Shown here one piece after another: positions 57,749 through 64,000 of a stretch of 64,000 nucleotides of DNA (its first letter is position 1; each line of letters begins with the position of its first letter). The stretch covers positions 427,530 to 491,529 of the forward strand of contig CAWBNB010000005.1 in assembly GCA_963789885.1 (NCBI GenBank). The letters run 5' to 3'. The DNA comes from DATEDA01 sp963789885. Its GTDB lineage: Bacteria > Pseudomonadota > Gammaproteobacteria > Burkholderiales > SG8-39. A program made the position numbers and the translations under genes. Under the pieces are notes generated by a model. It made no database searches, was not told the origin of the DNA, and saw only the letters and a list, made by a program, of their open reading frames with translations.

Positions 57749-60096
57749 AACAACTGGTTGCGGACTTCCTCGACGGTGCGCGAGGCGCCGCGTTCGGCGG
57801 TCGCGGTGCCGTCGGCCGGCGGCAGGAACTCGCGATAGAAGTACTCGGCGATGAAGCCGTCCGGCGACTGCATGCCGGTCTCGGGGTCGATCCGCACGCT
57901 GACCACGCCGGGCGGCGGCTCGGGCTGCATCTCCGGCACGCCCTTGAGCGCAGTCCGCATGAAGCCCATCCAGATCGGCAGCGCCGCCGCGGCGCCGGTC
58001 TCGTTCGTGCCGAGCTTCTTCGGCTGATCGAACCCGATCCAGGCGATGCCGACCAGCCCCGGCTGGTAGCCCGCGAACCAGGCATCGATGTAATCGTTGG
58101 TCGTGCCGGTCTTGCCGGCAAGATCCTTCCGCCCGAGCGAAGCCGCGCGCGCCCCGGTGCCGATGCGTACGACGTCGTGCATCATGCTGTCCATGATGAA
58201 CGCGTTGCGCGCGTCGATCGCGCGCAGGGTCGGGTCGCCCGCCTTCACCGGCTGCGCCTGTGCGAGCAGGTTGCCGCGGTCGTCCACGATCTTCTCGATC
58301 AGGTACGGATCGATCCGGTAGCCGCCGTTCGCGAACACGGCGTAGGCGCGCGACATCTGCCACGGCGTGACCGAACCGGCGCCGAGCGCGAGCGTGAGAT
58401 AGGGCGGGTGCTTGTCGGCGTCGAAGCCGAAACGGGTGACGTAGTCCTGCGCATACTGCGTGCCGATCGATTGCAGCACGCGGACCGAAACCATGTTCTT
58501 CGACTTCGCGAGCGCCATCCGCAGGCGCATCGGGCCTTCGTACTTGCCGTCGTAGTTCTTCGGCTCCCACACCTGGCCGCCGGTCAGTGCGGCGTCCACG
58601 ACGACGGGCGCGTCGTTGACGACCGTCGCCGCGGTGAATCCCTTCTCGAGCGCGGCCGAGTAGATGAAGGGTTTGAACGACGAGCCCGGCTGGCGCCACG
58701 CCTGGGTGACGTGGTTGTACTTGTTGCGGGAGAAATCGAAACCGCCCACGAGCGCCTGCACCGCGCCGGTCTGGGGATCCAGCGCGACGAACGCCGCCTC
58801 GACGTCGGGGAGCTGGAGGATCTGCCAGCCGAGCTTCTCGTCCTTCTGAATGCGGATGACCGCGCCGCGACGGATGCGGCGGTTCGGGGGCGTCTTCTCG
58901 GCGAGCGACGACGCCGCGAAGCGCAAGCCGGCATCGGCGATCGTCACGATCTCGCCGCCGCGGCGGTAGGCCTTGACCTCCTTCGGGCCCGCCTCGAGCA
59001 CTACCGCCGCGAGCAGATCCTCGCTGTCGGGGAACTCCTGCAAGACCTCCTCCAGCGGCTCCTCGGGCGCGCCTTTGGGCAGGTCTACGTAGCCCTCGGG
59101 ACCCCGATACCCGTGCCGGCGGTCGTACTCGAGCACGCCGCGCCGCAGCGATTGATACGCCGCCTCCTGGTCGCGCTTCGTGATCGTCGTGTAGACGCGG
59201 AACCCGCGGCTATACACGTCGTCCGGGTAGCGTTCGTAGAGGACCTGCCGGACCATCTCGGCGACGTGCTCGGCGTGCACGGCGAAGCCATCGATGTCGC
59301 GGCGCACGACCAACGGGTCCTTCTGCGCCGCAGCAAACTGCGCGTCGTTGAGGTACTCGAGTTCGTGCATCCGGCGCAGAACGTACAGCTGCCGCTGTTT
59401 CGCGCGCTTCGGGTTCACGACGGGGTTGAAGCTCGACGGCGCCTTGGGCAATCCGGCCAGCATCGCCGCCTCGGCCGCGGTCACGTCGGCGAGCGGCTTG
59501 CCGAAGTAGATCTGGGATGCGGCCGCGAACCCGTATGCCCGCTGGCCGAGGTAGATCTGGTTCAGGTAGATCTCGAGGATCTGGTCCTTGGACAGGCTCG
59601 ATTCGATCTTGAAGGCGAGGAGCGCCTCGTAGAGCTTGCGGGTGAGGGTTTTCTCGCTCGAGAGGAAAAAGTTGCGGGCGAGTTGCATTGTTATCGTGCT
59701 CGCCCCCTGGCGCTTGCCTCCGGCAACGAGGTTGGAGTAGGCTGCCCTTATGACGCCGACATAATCGACGCCCTGGTGCTGGTAGAAGCGCTCGTCCTCG
59801 GCGGCGAGCACCGCCTGCTTCAGTATTGGGGGCACCTCGGCGATCCGGACCACCGCGCGGCGCTCCTCGCCGAACTCCCCGATCAGGGCCCCGTCGGCGG
59901 TGTAAACGCGCAACGGGATCTTCGGCTGGTAGTCGGTCAGCGCGTCAATCGGCGGGACTTTGGGGTAGGCGACCAGGAGCACGAAGGCCCCGGCGAGCGC
60001 CCCCAGGACCGCCAGCCCGGCGAGCAGGGCGACGGGGAAGGCGAACCAGCGTAACCACTTCAAAGGCGGAGTCTTTCTGGGAGTTGGTGGCGTCAT
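57745..60096 (-). CDS. mrcA: penicillin-binding protein 1A (bifunctional peptidoglycan synthase)
   Basis: A 783-residue class A PBP. N-terminal membrane anchor (about 16-44), glycosyltransferase domain with catalytic glutamate in EDERFYQHQGVD (E100-E102 region), and transpeptidase domain with SSFK (S472-K475), SKN (532-534) and KTGT (662-665). It polymerises and cross-links peptidoglycan. ATG at 60096 is preceded by AAGGGGGG. Divergent from pilM, a typical betaproteobacterial arrangement. Confidence 0.95.
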   Translation of the reverse strand: MTPPTPRKTPPLKWLRWFAFPVALLAGLAVLGALAGAFVLLVAYPKVPPIDALTDYQPKIPLRVYTADGALIGEFGEERRAVVRIAEVPPILKQAVLAAEDERFYQHQGVDYVGVIRAAYSNLVAGGKRQGASTITMQLARNFFLSSEKTLTRKLYEALLAFKIESSLSKDQILEIYLNQIYLGQRAYGFAAASQIYFGKPLADVTAAEAAMLAGLPKAPSSFNPVVNPKRAKQRQLYVLRRMHELEYLNDAQFAAAQKDPLVVRRDIDGFAVHAEHVAEMVRQVLYERYPDDVYSRGFRVYTTITKRDQEAAYQSLRRGVLEYDRRHGYRGPEGYVDLPKGAPEEPLEEVLQEFPDSEDLLAAVVLEAGPKEVKAYRRGGEIVTIADAGLRFAASSLAEKTPPNRRIRRGAVIRIQKDEKLGWQILQLPDVEAAFVALDPQTGAVQALVGGFDFSRNKYNHVTQAWRQPGSSFKPFIYSAALEKGFTAATVVNDAPVVVDAALTGGQVWEPKNYDGKYEGPMRLRMALAKSKNMVSVRVLQSIGTQYAQDYVTRFGFDADKHPPYLTLALGAGSVTPWQMSRAYAVFANGGYRIDPYLIEKIVDDRGNLLAQAQPVKAGDPTLRAIDARNAFIMDSMMHDVVRIGTGARAASLGRKDLAGKTGTTNDYIDAWFAGYQPGLVGIAWIGFDQPKKLGTNETGAAAALPIWMGFMRTALKGVPEMQPEPPPGVVSVRIDPETGMQSPDGFIAEYFYREFLPPADGTATAERGASRTVEEVRNQLF

Positions 60097-60244
60097 TATA
60101 GGGACCCCCCTTGCCAACACAATCGTGAAAAATTGACTAGACGAGCCTTGTACTTGTTGCTAGGCTTTAAACTAAATTCTTAAGCAGGCGCCTAAACGTT
60201 CGGAACCAAAGGGGAATTTGGGGTTTCGGGGGGAGGATTCGCAG

Positions 60245-61318
60245 TTGCAACTCGACATTTTCAAGCCCAAAGCGCCGCCGCTCTTTGGGATGGACATCAG
60301 TTCCTCCGCCGTCAAGATGGTGGAGCTCGCCGACGCTGGCAAGGGCGCGCAGCGCGTCGAGCGCTATGCCATAGAGTCGCTCGCGAAGGATTCGGTTCTC
60401 GACGGCAACATCGCCAACCTCGAGTCGGTCGCCGAAGCGGTCCGCCGCGCGTGGAAGAAGCTCGGCACCCGCACCAAGAACGTCGCCATGGCGCTGCCGA
60501 CGGCGGCGGTGATCACCAAGAAGATCGTCTGCCCGGCGGGCCTGCGCGAGGAAGACCTCGAGGTCCAGGTCGAGGGCGAGGCAAACCAGTACATCCCGTT
60601 CGCCCTCGACGAGGTGAACCTCGACTTCCAGGTGCTCGGACCGGCGCCATCGGGGCCGGAGGAGGTCGAGGTCCTGATCGCCGCCTCCCGGAAGGAAAAG
60701 GTCGAGGACCGCGTCGCGGTCGCCGAGGCCGCGGGGCTCAAGGCCCTGGTCATGGACGTCGAGTCCTACGCGATGCAGACCGCCTTCGAGCTGATCCGCC
60801 AGCAGCTGCCGAGTGAGGGGCGGGACCAGAACGTCGCCGTCGTCGACCTCGGCGCGAGCATCATGAACATCACGGTCCTCCGCAACGACCAGGCGGTCTA
60901 TACCCGCGAACAGGCGTTCGGCGGCAACCAGCTTACCCAGGACATCGCGCGGCACTACGGGCTCTCGAGCGAGGAGGCCGAGAACGCCAAGCGCTCCGGC
61001 GGGCTCCCCGACAGCTTCGAAGCCGAGGTGCTGCGGCCGTTCATGGAGAACGCCGCGCTGGAGATCCAGCGCGCCATGCAGTTCTTCTTCACCTCCACCC
61101 AGTTCAACGCGATCGATCACATCCTGCTCACCGGCGGGACCTCGACCCTGCCCGGGCTCGAGGACATGGTCAGCTCGCGCGTTCGCGTGAATGCCATGGT
61201 GGCGAATCCCTTCGCCAACATGTCGATCTCGCCCCGGATCCAGCTGAAGAAGCTCATCTCCGACGCGCCGGCGCTCATGATCGCCTGCGGGCTCGCGATG
61301 CGGAGGTTCGACGAATGA
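60245..61318 (+). CDS. pilM: type IV pilus inner-membrane platform protein PilM
   Basis: A 357-residue actin-like ATPase fold protein that, on the cytosolic face, recruits PilN. It begins LQLDIFKPKAPPLFGMDISSSAVKMVEL and has actin-like nucleotide motifs VAVVDLGASIMNITV and ILLTGGTSTLPGL. I chose TTG at 60245 because GGGAGGA stands seven bases upstream; TTG at 60218 would add nine residues without such a site. Stop overlaps the pilN ATG (ATGA). Confidence 0.93.
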   Translation: MQLDIFKPKAPPLFGMDISSSAVKMVELADAGKGAQRVERYAIESLAKDSVLDGNIANLESVAEAVRRAWKKLGTRTKNVAMALPTAAVITKKIVCPAGLREEDLEVQVEGEANQYIPFALDEVNLDFQVLGPAPSGPEEVEVLIAASRKEKVEDRVAVAEAAGLKALVMDVESYAMQTAFELIRQQLPSEGRDQNVAVVDLGASIMNITVLRNDQAVYTREQAFGGNQLTQDIARHYGLSSEEAENAKRSGGLPDSFEAEVLRPFMENAALEIQRAMQFFFTSTQFNAIDHILLTGGTSTLPGLEDMVSSRVRVNAMVANPFANMSISPRIQLKKLISDAPALMIACGLAMRRFDE

Positions 61319-61914
61319 TCCGCGTCAACCTGCTGGCGCACCGCGAGGAGCGCCGCAAACGCCAGCGCCGCCAGCTCGGGGTGATGGCAATCGTTTTCGC
61401 CGCGCTCGGCGGCGCCGTCTGGCTCGCCGTGCACGGGATCATCGCCGGGTACGTGTCCGCACAGGCCGACCGCAACGACTTCCTCAAGAAGGAAAACGCG
61501 AAGCTCGACAAGGAGATCGAGGAGATCCGCAAGCTCCGCGACGAGATCAACGCGCTTCTCGCCCGCAAGCAGATCATCGAGGCGCTGCAGACCGACCGCG
61601 CCCGCGCGGTCGAACTCCTCGACCAGCTGGTGCGGCAGACGCCCGACGGCGTCTACATCAAATCGGTCAAGCAGGACGGTCTGAAGGTCAACATCAGCGG
61701 CTACGCGCAATCGAATGCGCGGGTGTCGACCCTGATGCGCAATCTGCAGAGCTCGCCGATCGTCGACATCACGCCGACCTCCCCCCAGCTCGTCGAGATC
61801 AAGGCGAGCGAGGTGAACAAGCGGCGCCTGTCGGAGTTCAACATGAACTTCAACATCAAGCGACCGGTGGTCGAAGAGCCGGGCAAGGCCGGCAGCGCCG
61901 CGAAGAAGGGATGA
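61315..61914 (+). CDS. pilN: type IV pilus assembly protein PilN
   Basis: A 199-residue inner-membrane protein with the conserved cytosolic N-terminus MIRVNLLAHREERRKRQ (PilM-binding INLLP-like motif), one membrane helix (LGVMAIVFAALGGAVWLAVHGIIAGYV), a coiled-coil (about 55-95) and a ferredoxin-like periplasmic domain. Forms the alignment complex with PilO. Confidence 0.95.
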   Translation: MIRVNLLAHREERRKRQRRQLGVMAIVFAALGGAVWLAVHGIIAGYVSAQADRNDFLKKENAKLDKEIEEIRKLRDEINALLARKQIIEALQTDRARAVELLDQLVRQTPDGVYIKSVKQDGLKVNISGYAQSNARVSTLMRNLQSSPIVDITPTSPQLVEIKASEVNKRRLSEFNMNFNIKRPVVEEPGKAGSAAKKG

Positions 61915-61917
61915 GCC

Positions 61918-62556
61918 ATGGCCGGCGTCGTTGACCAGTTCAGGAATCTCAACACCCGCGATCCGGGCAGCTGGCCGCCGCTGCCCAAGCTGCTGCTGCT
62001 GGTTGCGATCCTCGCCGGTGTGCTCGGCATCGCCTACTTCATCGACTGGCAGGGCCAGCTCGATGAGCTCGAGGCGGGCCGTCAGCAGGAGGCGAAGCTC
62101 AAGCAGGAGTACGTGGACAAGAAGCGCCAGGCGGTGAACCTCGATCTCCTCCGCGCCCAGCTGCGCGAGATCGAGACCTCCTTCGGCACGCTGCTGAAGC
62201 AGCTCCCGAACAAGTCGCAGATGGAGGCGCTGCTCGTCGACATCAACCAGGCCGGCCTCGGGCGCGGGCTCCAGTTCGAGCTCTTCCGCCCGGCCCCAAG
62301 CGAGACGACGCGCGAGTTCTACGCCGAGCTGCCGATCGCGATCAAGCTGACCGGCAACTACCACGACATGGGCGCGTTCGCGAGCGACATCGGGCAGCTG
62401 CCGCGGATCGTGACGCTGAACGACATCGCGCTCAACGTGGGCAAGGACGGCACGCTCACCATGGACACCACCGCGAAGACCTTCCGCTACCTCGACGAGG
62501 AAGAGCTCTCGGCGCAACGCTCGGCGGCGAAAGCGGCGAAGGCGGCGAAGAAATGA
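61918..62556 (+). CDS. pilO: type IV pilus assembly protein PilO
   Basis: A 212-residue bitopic protein: N-terminal cytosolic segment, helix LLLLVAILAGVLGIAYFIDW (about 22-41), coiled-coil (45-85, LDELEAGRQQEAKLKQEYVDKKRQ), then the periplasmic fold with FELFRPAPSE and AIKLTGNYHDMGAFASDI. Partner of PilN. Three bases after the pilN stop and overlapping pilP by ATGA. Confidence 0.95.
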   Translation: MAGVVDQFRNLNTRDPGSWPPLPKLLLLVAILAGVLGIAYFIDWQGQLDELEAGRQQEAKLKQEYVDKKRQAVNLDLLRAQLREIETSFGTLLKQLPNKSQMEALLVDINQAGLGRGLQFELFRPAPSETTREFYAELPIAIKLTGNYHDMGAFASDIGQLPRIVTLNDIALNVGKDGTLTMDTTAKTFRYLDEEELSAQRSAAKAAKAAKK

Positions 62557-63095
62557 AGCGCCCCGTCCTGATCATTGCTGCGGCCCTGCTCGTCGCGGGC
62601 TGCGAGAGCGGCGAGCAGCAGGAGCTGAGGTCCGAGCTCACGGCCCTGACCAAGGACCTGCGCGGCAAGGTCCAGCCGCTGCCGGTCGTGAAGCCGTACG
62701 AGCCGGTGCCCTACACCGCCTACGACCTCCCCGATCCGTTCGGTCCGGCGAAGATCCAGCTGGCGGCAAAGGGCACCGGGCCGGGAACCGGGGGCGGGCT
62801 CAAGCCCGATCTCAACCGGCCGAAAGAGCCGCTCGAGGCGTACCCGCTCGAGTCGCTCCGGATGGTCGGAACGCTCGAGCGCGCCAAGCAGACGTTCGGG
62901 CTCGTGCGGGCGGACGCGGGGCTGTATCGCGTCCGGGTGGGGAACTACATGGGACAGAATTTCGGCGTGATCACGAAGATCTCGGAAGCCGAGATCACGC
63001 TGCGCGAGCTTTTCCAGGACGCCGGGGGCGACTGGGCGGAGCGCGAAAGCACCCTCCTGCTTCAGGAGGCGGACGCCAAAGAGGCGAGGAAATGA
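62553..63095 (+). CDS. pilP: type IV pilus lipoprotein PilP
   Basis: A 180-residue inner-membrane lipoprotein with lipobox LVAGC (C18), a disordered Pro-rich linker and a C-terminal beta-sandwich that contacts the PilQ secretin. Visible family pattern: DPFGPA, EAYPLESLRMVGTLERAKQTFGLVRADAGLYRVRVGNYMGQNFGVI. Overlaps pilQ by four bases. Confidence 0.94.
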   Translation: MKRPVLIIAAALLVAGCESGEQQELRSELTALTKDLRGKVQPLPVVKPYEPVPYTAYDLPDPFGPAKIQLAAKGTGPGTGGGLKPDLNRPKEPLEAYPLESLRMVGTLERAKQTFGLVRADAGLYRVRVGNYMGQNFGVITKISEAEITLRELFQDAGGDWAERESTLLLQEADAKEARK

Positions 63096-64000
63096 TGAGA
63101 CCAAACAAATACCTGACCTTCGTCGTCGCGCTTGGCGCGTGGCTCTTCGCATGCGCCGTCTCGGCCCAGCAAAACTCGATCGAGGCGTTCAACGTCGCCG
63201 CCCAGGGCGGGCGCGTGATCGTGCGGATCACGACCAAGCAGCCGCTGGCGGCACCCCCGGCGAGCTTCACGGTGACACAGCCGGCGCGGATCGCGCTCGA
63301 CTTCCCGAGCACCGCCAACGGGCTCGGGCGCACGACGCAGGAGATCAACGAGGGTGAGCTCCGCGGGATGAACGTCGTGCAGGTCGGCGACCGCACGCGG
63401 ATGGTGCTCAACCTGCGCAACATGGTGACCTACGAGACGCAGATCGACGGCAACACCGTGAACATCGTGCTCACGCCAGTGACGGTCTCGCAGACGCGGC
63501 CGTCGCCGCGGGCGGAGCGCTTCGCCGAAGGTGCACCCGACCAGAAGCACGCGATCCGCGACATCGACTTCCGCCGCGGCCGGACCGGCGAGGGGCGCGT
63601 CGTGATCGAGCTCGCCGACGCCAGCACCGGGATCGACATCCGCCAGCAGGGCCAGCAGCTCATCGTCGACTTCCTGCGCACCGCGCTGCCGGACAACCTC
63701 CGCAAGCGCCTCGACGTCGGTGACTTCGCGACCCCGGTCTCGACGATCAGCACGTTCCAGCAGGGGGAGAACGTGCGCATGGTGATCGAGCCGAAGGGCC
63801 TGTGGGAGCACAACGCCTACCAGACCGACACGCAGTTCGTGGTCGAGGTGAAGCCGATCCAGTACGACCCCAACAAGCTCGTGCAGGGCACGCGGGGCGG
63901 CTACCGGGGCGAGAAGCTTTCGCTCAACTTCCAGAACGTGGAAGTCCGCAGCGTCCTCAACGTGATCGCCGACTTCACCGACCTGAACATCATCACGAGC
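63092..64000 (+). CDS. pilQ: type IV pilus secretin PilQ, N-terminal part (3' truncated)
   Basis: 303 codons are present and the frame is open at the window end. Signal peptide (about 1-26, ending AVSAQ), then two AMIN domains (about 30-115 and 145-250) that bind peptidoglycan, and the beginning of the secretin N-domain (GEKLSLNFQNVEVRSVLNVIADFTDLNIITS). The outer-membrane secretin domain lies beyond the window. ATG at 63092 or 63095. Confidence 0.94.
   Translation, partial: MMRPNKYLTFVVALGAWLFACAVSAQQNSIEAFNVAAQGGRVIVRITTKQPLAAPPASFTVTQPARIALDFPSTANGLGRTTQEINEGELRGMNVVQVGDRTRMVLNLRNMVTYETQIDGNTVNIVLTPVTVSQTRPSPRAERFAEGAPDQKHAIRDIDFRRGRTGEGRVVIELADASTGIDIRQQGQQLIVDFLRTALPDNLRKRLDVGDFATPVSTISTFQQGENVRMVIEPKGLWEHNAYQTDTQFVVEVKPIQYDPNKLVQGTRGGYRGEKLSLNFQNVEVRSVLNVIADFTDLNIITS

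Noticed and set aside
60095..60100. Perfect TATAAT on the minus strand at the mrcA start as a promoter
   Set aside because: It overlaps the ATG itself, so a transcript from it would lack the start codon; AAGGGGGG upstream supports the ATG as a translated start.

Overview
The window is a high-GC chromosomal segment with very short intergenic gaps, many GTG/TTG starts and ATGA/GTGA stop-start overlaps. Gene content points to a betaproteobacterium, probably Burkholderiales-like: a pilMNOPQ cluster divergent from mrcA, lysA with a small LptM-type lipoprotein, a cytochrome c4 next to engB and hemB, msrPQ, dsbD-cutA and two branched-chain amino acid type ABC transporters. I see no tRNA, rRNA, IS element, prophage or CRISPR array, so most of it reads as core or metabolic chromosome. 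Taxonomy is inferred from gene content only.

Layout. 1-3.8 kb: tail of a DMT permease, ilvD, an orphan ParA-type ATPase overlapping an alpha/beta hydrolase. 3.8-8.6 kb (minus): a four-carbon acid sugar operon (ltnD-otnK-otnC), then a MetE-like protein and a vapBC module. 8.7-15.5 kb (plus): orphan CoxL-like molybdopterin subunit, Kup, a thioredoxin-fold DUF255 protein, a small cytochrome c. 15.7-20.8 kb: complete livJHMGF-type ABC operon with its own promoter and terminator. 20.8-27.9 kb: MATE exporter, two small proteins, dihydroorotate dehydrogenase-like enzyme, Bug-type binding protein plus class II aldolase, flavin/2Fe-2S reductase, YeeZ-like dehydratase. 27.9-35 kb: cutA, dsbD, a second ABC transporter (binding protein, ATPases, permeases).

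35-40.5 kb is the most unusual part. A Crp-type regulator (38461-39105) lies beside a SulP transporter fused to STAS and cyclic-nucleotide-binding domains, a solitary duplicate of that binding domain, and five tiny membrane or exported proteins belonging mainly to two paralogous families. Four promoters for these small proteins share one architecture: an imperfect GGTGA-N5-TCACC dyad, a YAAT motif 25 nt after the dyad start, and a TAnnnT -10 element exactly 58 nt after it. Each is followed by a perfect 5'-UTR stem-loop and an AAGGAG ribosome binding site. This looks like a local small-protein regulon controlled by the adjacent Crp-like protein; I do not know its physiological role.

40.4-56.3 kb: quinone oxidoreductase, ATC-hydrolase-like protein, M20 amidohydrolase, glyoxalase-like protein, a TonB-like/DUF3108 protein, hemB, a probable small RNA with C-rich anti-Shine-Dalgarno loops, engB, cytochrome c4, an ECF sigma/anti-sigma operon next to msrPQ with matching GGAAT-N17/18-CGT promoter candidates, and an RND efflux pair. 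56.3-64 kb: lysA, lptM-like gene, mrcA (PBP1A) and, divergently, pilM-N-O-P-Q, with pilQ running off the end.
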